A DNA stretch of 12,594 nucleotides from Bacteroidales bacterium (lineage in GTDB: Bacteria; Bacteroidota; Bacteroidia; Bacteroidales; SMBSF77), in NCBI GenBank assembly GCA_021106655.1, contig JAIOTT010000289.1, positions 1-12,594 of the forward strand, read 5' to 3'. Below the pieces are notes generated by a model, which saw only the letters and a program-made list of their open reading frames with translations, did not search any database and was not told where the DNA came from. Both the position numbers and the translations under genes were made by a program. Numbering within the stretch: position 1 is the first letter of the stretch; every line of letters starts with the position of its first letter. Shown here piece by piece: positions 1 through 6,804 of the stretch.

Positions 1-572
1 TAAACCCATCCGTTTTCCATATCATTTACAGGAATACCATCCAGCATTACTGCCACATTACGTTGGTTAAAGCCTCGTATATTTATTCGTGAATCGCCGT
101 CTCCCCCACCTTGCTGGGTTGCATAAACCCCGGGTGTAGAATTAAGAAGCAGGGGAATATCCTGGGAGGCTAACTCCTCCTGAAGCTTTAAAGGTTTTAT
201 GTTTGAAAACGCCACAGGTGTTTCGCGTGCCCTGGCCATATCTCCAACCACTTCCACTTCAGTCAATGTCTTATTTTCCAACTTGAAATCCAATGTGGTT
301 TTGGGTTCATTGATAGTGATTTCTTTTTCAATAGATTTGTAGCCAACGTAAGATACAACTATAGTATATTTGGCATATTCAAGCTCCAGTGAATATCTAC
401 CATCGATATCAGCAACAGTGCCTTTTCCGGGGCCATAAGTTATATTTGCCCCGATAAGTGTTTCGTCGGTTCTGGCATCAGTAATTGTTCCGCTAATAGT
501 TCCCATCTGTGCAAACAAGAGAAACGGAACAAACAATAAAAAAATAAAAACTATAAATTTCCTGAAATCCAT
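1..572 (-). CDS. TonB-dependent outer-membrane receptor, N-terminal 190 residues (partial)
   Basis: The minus-strand frame opens at ATG 572-570 and stays open to the window edge, so only the N-terminus is present. Residues 1-22 form a signal peptide (MDFRKF, a hydrophobic run, then LLFAQ). Residues about 24-100 are a carboxypeptidase-regulatory-like (CarboxypepD_reg/CNA-B type) beta domain, with GTISGTITDARTDETLIGANI, DIDGRYSLELEYAKYT and VSYVGYK. A possible TonB-box-like stretch (LTEVEVVG) follows at about 103-110. The plug domain begins with SQDIPLLLNSTPGVYATQQ, GGGDGDSRINIRGFNQRNV and MLDGIPVNDMENGWV. Known for the family: a 22-strand outer-membrane barrel, energised by TonB-ExbBD, imports ligands too large for porins. 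The barrel and any substrate clue lie outside the window, so the ligand is unknown. No SusD partner is visible on this side. The gene lies 102 nt downstream of the LTD-protein gene on the same strand, with a strong terminator between them, and I see no clear promoter of its own. Confidence 0.93.
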   Translation of the reverse strand, partial: MDFRKFIVFIFLLFVPFLLFAQMGTISGTITDARTDETLIGANITYGPGKGTVADIDGRYSLELEYAKYTIVVSYVGYKSIEKEITINEPKTTLDFKLENKTLTEVEVVGDMARARETPVAFSNIKPLKLQEELASQDIPLLLNSTPGVYATQQGGGDGDSRINIRGFNQRNVAVMLDGIPVNDMENGWV

Positions 573-610
573 GGCGTAATATTTTCGATGATTATGAATC
601 CTGTAAAGAC

Positions 611-658
611 AAAAAAGGCACCCTGACGAAATTCAGCATTTCGCCAACAGGGTGCCTT
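611..658 (-). terminator. Strong intrinsic terminator after the LTD/T9SS protein gene
   Basis: A perfect 11-bp inverted repeat (AAGGCACCCTG at 615-625, CAGGGTGCCTT at 648-658) encloses a second 6-bp stem (CGAAAT 627-632 with ATTTCG 638-643) around a 5-nt loop. Read on the minus strand, the stem is followed at once by six Ts (plus-strand As at 611-616). It begins 15 nt after the stop codon at 674. This is a textbook rho-independent terminator for the gene ending at 674. The plus-strand side has no T tract, so it should work in one direction only. Confidence 0.9.
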
Positions 659-673
659 AATAATAATATTAAC

Positions 674-1651
674 CTATTGATTAATAATCTTTTTAATTAG
701 GAAAGACTGGTCATCAAAGCCAACTTTGATAAAATATATTCCTGATGTTAATTCAGATGTTTCAATAGATAAACTAAACACACCATTGTATTCATGTTCT
801 ATAATGCTTTGTCCGAAAACATTGTAAACCAAAATGTGATGGATTTTTTCAGCAGATTCAATATTTAGCTTTCCATCAGTAACAGGATTTGGAAAGAAAC
901 TGATATTTACATCATCATGCAGTTCGGATACAGATGAGCTTTCGCAATCACACTGGTGTGCACCAAGGTTTCCAAATGTATTTATGGCTAGAGTATCCCA
1001 TTCCACTGCTACATTGAAAACAGCTGGATTGGCCACAATACCCATTTCAACTGTGGCTTTCCTTATTAATGTATGGTTTCTTGTCCATGAGAGCCAGAAG
1101 AGTGGGCCAACAATGTAATTTACGATAGTGTAATCCTCTGGTGTACCACCGTTGTTCCAGGTAATTGTAGTATCAGTGATATTAGTCCAGCCATTTATTG
1201 GGTCAGGTGATCCAACACGAGCAAAAATATCCACAATAACAGAGCCGCCATCTTTTTCGAGGGTAACAGCATCATTCCCGTTAAAATACATCATTTTGTT
1301 CACATCATATACCGGACAAAGGAAAGTATCAGCCTTGAGCTGTAAGGCACTATCAACAGGTTGTTCAAGGCCTGTGCCGTTAGGATTTCTTTTATCAAGA
1401 ACAACTACATACACATCATAAGCATTAATAGTTCCGGCCAGGTTAACGGCATTAGGAGTGGTACCTCCATTAGAGTACCTTACCAGGCGATAGGCTGAAA
1501 GGTCAATGGCCTGGTCAGTTGGGTTGTAAATTTCAATGGCTTTGTTATTACCTGAACCTTCAACATACTCAGAGATAAACAAGTCATTACATTGTGCCTG
1601 TACAAAAGCAAATGTTGTTAGTGCAACAAATAATAGTAAAATTCTTCTCAT
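674..1651 (-). CDS. Secreted lamin-tail-domain protein with T9SS type A sorting domain
   Basis: This 325-residue exported protein has three visible parts. Residues 1-19 or so are a Sec signal peptide (MRRILLLFVALTTFAFVQA). Residues about 22-140 match the lamin tail domain (LTD): DLFISEYVEGSGNNKAIEIYNP, then DLSAYRLVRYSNGG, YVVVLD and YFNGNDAVTLEKDGG. Residues about 250-325 are a type IX secretion C-terminal domain: SFFPNPVTDGKLNI, VYNVFGQSI, LTSGIYFIKV, and a basic end in IKKIINQ. In known T9SS cargo this tail directs passage through the Por/Spr machinery and is removed at the surface, leaving the protein secreted or anchored. LTDs in bacteria occur in secreted nucleases and surface proteins as an accessory module. 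No nuclease or other catalytic domain is seen here, so the domain may bind a ligand or serve a structural role (inference). Two cysteines (C234, C236) lie just before the sorting tail. Its promoter is not clear; a terminator follows directly. Confidence 0.9.
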   Translation of the reverse strand: MRRILLLFVALTTFAFVQAQCNDLFISEYVEGSGNNKAIEIYNPTDQAIDLSAYRLVRYSNGGTTPNAVNLAGTINAYDVYVVVLDKRNPNGTGLEQPVDSALQLKADTFLCPVYDVNKMMYFNGNDAVTLEKDGGSVIVDIFARVGSPDPINGWTNITDTTITWNNGGTPEDYTIVNYIVGPLFWLSWTRNHTLIRKATVEMGIVANPAVFNVAVEWDTLAINTFGNLGAHQCDCESSSVSELHDDVNISFFPNPVTDGKLNIESAEKIHHILVYNVFGQSIIEHEYNGVFSLSIETSELTSGIYFIKVGFDDQSFLIKKIINQ

Positions 1652-1966
1652 ATTCTTTCTTTTTTAGTGGTTAATAATTTATTTTGCTTTTGATTTCATT
1701 GGCATATAAACACATCAGCATCAGCGAAAAATATGATACATGGAACACAGGGCATAATGCAAGTAGTAATTAAGGTTTTAAAAAAATTATAAAAAACACA
1801 TCCCATGCTCCCTGTACCATATTCCTTTCTGTAAAAATGGCTATTGGCGAAGCCAAGAAAATCGACTAACAAAGTTATTTAATTAATACGAAATATTGAT
1901 CTTTTGTTCATTTTTTTTTCAACAATGGCTTCAATATGTCGGAATCAGAAAATGTACTCCGGGTTA
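1652..1966. other. Non-coding gap between mfd and the LTD-protein gene (315 bases)
   Basis: I see no credible reading frame or structural RNA here. Both flanking genes read leftward, so this should hold the end of the mfd transcript and the promoter of the LTD-protein gene. Visible items are a weak hairpin plus T-run at 1833-1855 and an exact minus-strand TAACTTTG (-7-like TAnnTTTG) at 1868-1875, which has no good -33 partner and lies over 200 nt from the start codon. There is also a rough inverted repeat with arms at 1739-1756 and 1804-1821 sharing ATG, CCCTGT and CCAT blocks. A T-rich/A-rich composition fills the rest. Confidence 0.6.
1833..1855 (-). terminator. Possible weak terminator downstream of mfd
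   Basis: On the minus strand a 5-bp stem TGGCT/AGCCA (plus 851-855 with 838-842) is followed immediately by five Ts (plus As at 833-837). The same bases can instead form TTGGC-TTC-GCCAA (1844-1856), so the two folds compete. It lies about 110 nt after the mfd stop codon. The stem is short, so this is only a candidate. Confidence 0.3.
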
Positions 1967-4900
1967 TTATGATGGATCATGAAGCCTCATGCGTGATAAA
2001 ACACTAATGCATTCATTAACAGATATGACGTTATCGATGACTAAGCTAAGCTTATTATTTTGTTCTTTCATGATAGAGTGATATGGATTTTCCTGAAGGT
2101 ATTGCAGTACCCTTGAAAATTGCTCCGTTTGAAAGTAAGGGGATTCCTGATTTTTAATAAAATATCCTATCAGCTTTTCTGATTTCAGAACCAATTTCTC
2201 AAATCCAATAGCTGTAGCAATCCATCTAAGCCGGATTGTATTAATTAATGATGATGTTTGATCAGGTACCTGCCCAAACCTGTCATTAAGATTATCTTTA
2301 AATTTAACTAAATTCTCATCTGAATCAATATTATCAAGTTCCTTATACAGGCTTAGTCGTGCAGTAATATTACTTATATAATCATCCGGAATAAGTAGTT
2401 CAAGGTCAGTTTCAAGCTGGCAATTTTTAACATATTGAGTTTCTGCACTTTCTTCATACAGGTCTTTGAACTCACTTTCTTTGAGTTCCATGATTGCTTC
2501 ATTAAGTATCTTGTGATACATTTCAAAACCTATATCTGAAATAAATCCACTTTGTTCAGCACCGAGGATATTTCCTGCGCCTCTGATATCAAGGTCACGC
2601 ATGGCAATATTAAATCCACTTCCAAGGTCAGAGAATTCTTCAATGGCTTTAAGTCTTTTCCTTGCTTCATCTGTCAGGATTGACAAAGGGGGTGTTAAAA
2701 GGTAGCAGAAGGCTTTTTTATTAGCACGTCCTACCCTTCCTCTGAGCTGATGCAGATCACTGAGTCCGTAATTTTGTGCTTCGTTGATTATTATTGTATT
2801 AACATTGGGGATATCTAAACCTGATTCGATAATAGTAGTAGCGATCAAAACATCGAATCTGCCATCAATAAAATCGAGCATAATTCCTTCAAGGCGGGTT
2901 CCTGGTAGTTGTCCATGAGCTATAGCAAAAGTCATCTTAGGACAAAATTTCTTTAACATTTCCGCTACCTCCATAATATTCTGGATACGGTTATGCACAA
3001 AATACACCTGCCCGCCTCTTGAAAGTTCATAAGTTAAAGCATTTTTAATAACTTCTTCGCCAAACATGTGCAATTCAGTTTGTATTGGATGACGGTTTGG
3101 AGGAGCAGTATTAATAATTGAAAGATCTCTGGCACCCATTAATGAAAATTGCATTGTCCTAGGAATGGGCGTGGCAGTAAGTATCAGTGTATCAACATTT
3201 ACTTTTAGCTGTTTAAGCTTTTCTTTAACCGCAACACCAAATTTTTGTTCTTCATCAATTATCAATAAACCCAGGTCTTTAAACTCAATGTCTTTGCTTG
3301 CGATTCGATGGGTCCCGATTATGATATCAATCTTACCGTTTTGGAGGCCTTCCAATGTTTTTTTCTGTGCTTTAGCACTTTTGAATCTGTTAATATAATC
3401 TACATTACATGGAAAATCCTTTAACCTTTCCCTGAAAGTGTTATAGTGTTGAAGTGCGAGGATGGTTGTAGGTACAAGCAGTGCCACCTGTTTACTTTCT
3501 GCAACTGTTTTAAAGGCAGCTCTGATCGCAATCTCAGTTTTACCAAATCCTACATCACCACAAATCAGACGGTCCATTGGATATTCTGCCTCAAGGTCTT
3601 TTTTTACATCAACAGTAGCTTTAAGCTGGTCAGGTGTATCTTCGTAAATAAATGATGCTTCAAGCTCATGTTGAAGATAGGAATCGGGGGAGAATTTTAA
3701 TCCCTTTGTAGCTTTTCTGCTTGCATAAAGTTTTATCAGATCCTTTGCAATATCCTTAACTTTATTCTTGGTTTTACTTTTAAGCTTGTTCCAGGCATTA
3801 GATCCAAGACGGTTCAATGGCGGGGCAGTACCTTCTTTCCCGATATATTTTGCAATACGGTGTAAGGAATGTATGCTCACATACAAAAGGTCGTTATTTT
3901 GATAAATCAATCTTATAGCTTCTTGCTCTCTCCCATTGTTAATAATTTTCTCCAGTCCGTCAAATCTCCCTATTCCATGATCAATATGTGAAACATAATC
4001 TCCCTGATTAAGATTATACATCTCCTTTATTGTAAGTGCCTCTTTATTATTATACCTGTCTCTCAGATGGAAGCGGTGGAATCTTTCAAATATCTGATGA
4101 TCGGTATAGCATGCAATTTTCAGTGAGTTGTCAATAAAGCCTTCATGTAAAGATAAGTTTAATGTGGAAAGTTTAATCTCATGCGCGTACCCATTCTTCT
4201 CACGTGTATCTTCAATAATGGCATATAATCTTTCAAGCTGCTGTGCATTATCCGTTAATATTAAATTGCTTATGCCCTCTTTTGAATTATTATCAAGATT
4301 TGAGATCAGGAGATCGAAATTCTTATTAAAAGATGGCTGTGGAAGAGCTTCAAATTCAAAAATACTGTTTGCTTCAAAATAAAAATATTTTGCTGTTTCA
4401 ATAATTGAGAATTTATTTATGGAGCTGAGGAAATCTTTTCCTGTAATAAACAGTTCAGAAGGAATAATACTGGTAGAATTATCAGATAGATTTTTATACG
4501 CATTTTCAGATCTTACGAATTCCTGATCAATTTTATCAATTATGAACTTGATGTTATCTGTCCATAGAATTGTTGAAGAGGGAATATAATCCATAAAAGA
4601 TTCCCTTTTATCAGGAATATCTCTGCTCTGAATATTGGGGACAATTGTGACTTTTACGAGTTTATCGAGAGATAATTGACTGGCGGGGTCAAAAGCTCTG
4701 ATCGATTCAACTGAATCACCAAAAAACTCAATTCGATATGGATAATCGTTGGAAAAGGAAAACACATCAACAATGCCACCACGTAAAGAGAATTGTCCCG
4801 GCTCAACTACAAAATCAACGCGTTCAAACTCAAACGCCATTAACAGGTCAACAATAAAATCTATAGTAACAGCCTCTCCGGCATGAAGGCTAAGAGTATT

Positions 4901-5344
4901 TTCAGTAATATATTTTTTATTCACAACTCTTTCACACAAAGCTTCGGGATAAGTAACAATAAGAGTTTTTTTCCTACGGCTGTTTATCCTGTTCATCACT
5001 TCCGTCCGCGACAATGCATCGGAGCTATCGAACTGATCTGCTTCATAGGGCCTTTTGTAAGACGCAGGATAAAAGAGTATCTTTTTTTTGTTATAATCCA
5101 GTGATTGTTCTCCAAAAATATTCTCCAGATCATTGAAAAAGTATGCACAACTTTCTTTATCCGGCAAAATAAAAAGATGAGTGAGCGGTAATTCTTTGAA
5201 TACTGCAGCAGTGACCAAAGCTATGGATGATCCAACTAATCCTTTAAGCTGTATACGGTGTTCTTCATATAACTTTAGCTCCTCAAGCATTTGTTGAGTT
5301 CTGCTGTCATTTCTATAAATATCAATAAGTTCGTGCAGTTTCAA
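1967..5344 (-). CDS. mfd: Transcription-repair coupling factor Mfd
   Basis: Mfd recognises RNA polymerase stalled at DNA lesions, pushes it off with ATP-driven translocation and recruits UvrA for nucleotide-excision repair. All expected parts are visible in this 1125-residue protein (E. coli Mfd has 1148). The N-terminal UvrB-like region contains PYEADQFDSSDALSRTEVM and EPGQFSLRGGIVDVFSF. The RNA-polymerase-interaction (CarD-like) domain is near residues 440-500, with GDYVSHIDHGIGRFDG. The RecG-like translocase follows: Walker A GDVGFGKTE near 595-602, Walker B IIDEEQ near 693-697, motif III LTATPIPRTMQFSLMGARDLS, and motif VI QLRGRVGRANK near 866-874. The C-terminal TRCF domain includes IPDDYISNITARLSLYKEL. 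No inactivating change is seen. The gene starts with ATG, is transcribed away from the phosphofructokinase gene, and appears monocistronic because it has 315 non-coding bases downstream and a divergent neighbour upstream. Confidence 0.98.
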   Translation of the reverse strand: MKLHELIDIYRNDSRTQQMLEELKLYEEHRIQLKGLVGSSIALVTAAVFKELPLTHLFILPDKESCAYFFNDLENIFGEQSLDYNKKKILFYPASYKRPYEADQFDSSDALSRTEVMNRINSRRKKTLIVTYPEALCERVVNKKYITENTLSLHAGEAVTIDFIVDLLMAFEFERVDFVVEPGQFSLRGGIVDVFSFSNDYPYRIEFFGDSVESIRAFDPASQLSLDKLVKVTIVPNIQSRDIPDKRESFMDYIPSSTILWTDNIKFIIDKIDQEFVRSENAYKNLSDNSTSIIPSELFITGKDFLSSINKFSIIETAKYFYFEANSIFEFEALPQPSFNKNFDLLISNLDNNSKEGISNLILTDNAQQLERLYAIIEDTREKNGYAHEIKLSTLNLSLHEGFIDNSLKIACYTDHQIFERFHRFHLRDRYNNKEALTIKEMYNLNQGDYVSHIDHGIGRFDGLEKIINNGREQEAIRLIYQNNDLLYVSIHSLHRIAKYIGKEGTAPPLNRLGSNAWNKLKSKTKNKVKDIAKDLIKLYASRKATKGLKFSPDSYLQHELEASFIYEDTPDQLKATVDVKKDLEAEYPMDRLICGDVGFGKTEIAIRAAFKTVAESKQVALLVPTTILALQHYNTFRERLKDFPCNVDYINRFKSAKAQKKTLEGLQNGKIDIIIGTHRIASKDIEFKDLGLLIIDEEQKFGVAVKEKLKQLKVNVDTLILTATPIPRTMQFSLMGARDLSIINTAPPNRHPIQTELHMFGEEVIKNALTYELSRGGQVYFVHNRIQNIMEVAEMLKKFCPKMTFAIAHGQLPGTRLEGIMLDFIDGRFDVLIATTIIESGLDIPNVNTIIINEAQNYGLSDLHQLRGRVGRANKKAFCYLLTPPLSILTDEARKRLKAIEEFSDLGSGFNIAMRDLDIRGAGNILGAEQSGFISDIGFEMYHKILNEAIMELKESEFKDLYEESAETQYVKNCQLETDLELLIPDDYISNITARLSLYKELDNIDSDENLVKFKDNLNDRFGQVPDQTSSLINTIRLRWIATAIGFEKLVLKSEKLIGYFIKNQESPYFQTEQFSRVLQYLQENPYHSIMKEQNNKLSLVIDNVISVNECISVLSRMRLHDPS

Positions 5345-5367
5345 TAGATACCCATTTTTGTGGATTG

Positions 5368-5375
5368 CAAATATA
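5368..5375 (-). promoter_or_regulatory. Candidate -7 element for mfd
   Basis: Read leftward the sequence is TATATTTG, an exact match to the Bacteroidota -7 consensus TAnnTTTG, 23 nt upstream of the mfd start codon. That would give a 5' leader of roughly 15-20 nt. No TTG sits at the usual 17-23-nt spacing upstream; that position falls inside the palindromic repeat at 5386-5473. The call therefore rests on the -7 box and its location. Confidence 0.45.
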
Positions 5376-5385
5376 ATAGATAATT

Positions 5386-5473
5386 AGACAAGAGATTATG
5401 AGACAAGAGATATAAGATAATTCGATAATTTTAAAATTGTCTCATTATCTCATATCTAAAAATCTCATAATCT
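5386..5473. repeat. Large near-palindrome of degenerate short words in the mfd/pfk divergent promoter region
   Basis: Bases 5393-5473 form an interrupted palindrome centred at about 5433. The arms are AGATTATGAGA (5393-5403) with TCTCATAATCT (5463-5473), perfect over 11 bp. Next come AGATATAAGATAAT (5408-5421) with ATTATCTCATATCT (5444-5457), 13 of 14 paired, and a central 12-bp palindrome AATTTTAAAATT (5427-5438). The left side also holds a perfect 11-nt direct repeat, AGACAAGAGAT, at 5386-5396 and 5401-5411. The right side reads as words of about 8 nt of the type ATCTCATA / ATCTAAAA. It could extrude as a cruciform or act as an operator-like site or an inactive mobile repeat. It lies between two divergent starts, so it is not a terminator of either neighbour. 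Confidence 0.8.
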
Positions 5474-5482
5474 AAATGCTTT

Positions 5483-5490
5483 TAAATTTG
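5483..5490 (+). promoter_or_regulatory. Candidate -7 element for the phosphofructokinase gene
   Basis: TAAATTTG exactly matches TAnnTTTG and begins 52 nt upstream of the ATG at 5535, implying a leader of about 38 nt. There is no TTG at the normal -33 distance; those bases are the right arm of the palindrome at 5393-5473. The element may therefore be a weak promoter or one needing an activator (inference). Confidence 0.45.
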
Positions 5491-5534
5491 TATTATTGCA
5501 AGAAATTAAATAACTAATCATTAATAAAACAATA

Positions 5535-6755
5535 ATGGCAAGGAAGTCAATAGTTATCTTATGCGGAGGGGGTCCTGCTCCTGGTATCAATACAGTTATC
5601 AGCTCTATTACAAAAGTGTTTTGTAGCACAGGATACAGGGTTTTAGGCTTAGATGACGGATACAGTACTCTTTTCTCAGATAAACCAAAAATAAAAGAAA
5701 TGGATTTTGCTTTTGCTGATGAGATTTACAGCAGAGGTGGCTCGGCATTAAAAATGAGTCGTTACAAGCCGAAAAACGAAGAGTTTAAAACAGATTTTTT
5801 TATTAAGGAAAACATTAAGTTACTCGTAACTATTGGTGGAGATGATACAGCTTCTACAGCAAACCGTATTACAAAATTCCTTGTTAAACATGATGTAAAA
5901 ATTCAAAATATACATGTTCCAAAAACTATCGATAATGATCTTCCGCTTGCTGAGGGCATTCCAACATTCGGATATCAATCGGCCAAGGATGAAGGGGTAA
6001 AAATTGCCACAACAGTATATGAAGATGCACGAACAAGCTGCAACTGGTTCATTGTTTCAGCAATGGGCAGAGAAGCCGGCCACCTTGCTTTTGGTATTGG
6101 AACAGCCTGTCATTATCCTATGATAGTTATACCGGAAATGTTTAATAAAACACAAGTAAATTTTGATAAGATCATACGGCTTGTGATTTCATCAATTATA
6201 AAAAGGCGAATACTTGGAATTAACTATGGGGCTGCAATAATCAGTGAAGGAGTATTCCATTTTGTTGATGATGAAGAGATAAAAAATACAGGAATAAATT
6301 TCACTTATGATGATCACGGACATCCTGAATTGGGTAATGTAAGTAAAGCTCACATCTTCAATATGCTGGTTCAACGGAAACTCAAAGATCTTAATTCAGA
6401 CATCAAAAGCCGGCCTGTTGAATTGGGGTACGAATTAAGATGCTGCCGGCCAATAGCATACGATCTGGTTTATTGCACAAACCTTGGGATTGGAGTAAAA
6501 ACTCTGTTTGAAAAGGGTGAAACAGCATGTATGGTAACCTTAAGCCATGAGGGTGAGATATCACCATTATATCTCAGGGATGTTGAGGATGAGCATGGAA
6601 AAGTAAAACCACGCCTTGTAAATATTAATCTGGAAAAGGCACAATTAGTGTTTAATCACAACCTTCACTATCTAACAGAGGAAGATTATGAAGCTGCAAA
6701 ACAATATCTTCCTGATCCTGAAAATTACGATTTCCGGAAAATCCTGAATTGGTAA
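5535..6755 (+). CDS. Phosphofructokinase with PPi-dependent signature
   Basis: This 406-residue enzyme of the PfkA superfamily phosphorylates fructose 6-phosphate to the 1,6-bisphosphate in the cytoplasm. Visible motifs are the phosphoryl-donor loop CGGGPAPGIN (10-19), IGGDDTAST (100-108), PKTIDND (129-135, catalytic Asp133), MGREAGH (177-183) and IPE (199-201, sugar-binding Glu201). In ATP enzymes such as E. coli PfkA the donor-site residues are Gly in GGDGS and Gly in PGTIDND. Here they are Asp104 and Lys130, the pair that characterises PPi-dependent enzymes. Lys alone also occurs in some ATP-dependent relatives, so Asp104 is the stronger clue. If PPi is the donor, the reaction would be reversible and could serve both glycolysis and gluconeogenesis. 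The gene stands alone on the plus strand, convergent with ppk1. I see no clear terminator. Group assignment and donor are inferred from residues only. Confidence 0.93.
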   Translation: MARKSIVILCGGGPAPGINTVISSITKVFCSTGYRVLGLDDGYSTLFSDKPKIKEMDFAFADEIYSRGGSALKMSRYKPKNEEFKTDFFIKENIKLLVTIGGDDTASTANRITKFLVKHDVKIQNIHVPKTIDNDLPLAEGIPTFGYQSAKDEGVKIATTVYEDARTSCNWFIVSAMGREAGHLAFGIGTACHYPMIVIPEMFNKTQVNFDKIIRLVISSIIKRRILGINYGAAIISEGVFHFVDDEEIKNTGINFTYDDHGHPELGNVSKAHIFNMLVQRKLKDLNSDIKSRPVELGYELRCCRPIAYDLVYCTNLGIGVKTLFEKGETACMVTLSHEGEISPLYLRDVEDEHGKVKPRLVNINLEKAQLVFNHNLHYLTEEDYEAAKQYLPDPENYDFRKILNW

Positions 6756-6777
6756 ATTTCATAATGTATTTGTTAGT

Positions 6778-6804
6778 CATGGTGTTAACCTACAGGCCAC
6801 CATG
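6778..6804. repeat. Small inverted repeat at the pfk/ppk1 convergent junction
   Basis: CATGGTG (6778-6784) and CACCATG (6798-6804) are perfect 7-bp arms around a 13-nt loop, overlapping the last codons of ppk1. The two genes end 34 bp apart. Neither strand has a T tract after the stem, so a role as a shared terminator is only a possibility. Confidence 0.3.

Noticed and set aside
1739..1821. Imperfect inverted repeat with ATG, CCCTGT and CCAT blocks between mfd and the LTD gene
   Set aside because: The arms need several gaps to align and the 47-nt loop is AT-rich; I could not distinguish it from chance.
3165..3398. Open frames on the plus strand inside mfd (also 3446-3655, 4128-4382 and 4883-5104)
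   Set aside because: They lie antisense to an intact, strongly conserved gene and their translations show no domain; they are shadows of mfd.
5386..5473. Possible CRISPR-like short array
   Set aside because: The repeats are too short and degenerate, there are no regular spacers, and no cas gene is present.
6756..6789. Bidirectional terminator expected between convergent pfk and ppk1
   Set aside because: Only a 7-bp inverted repeat without a T tract is present, so I list it as a repeat rather than a terminator.
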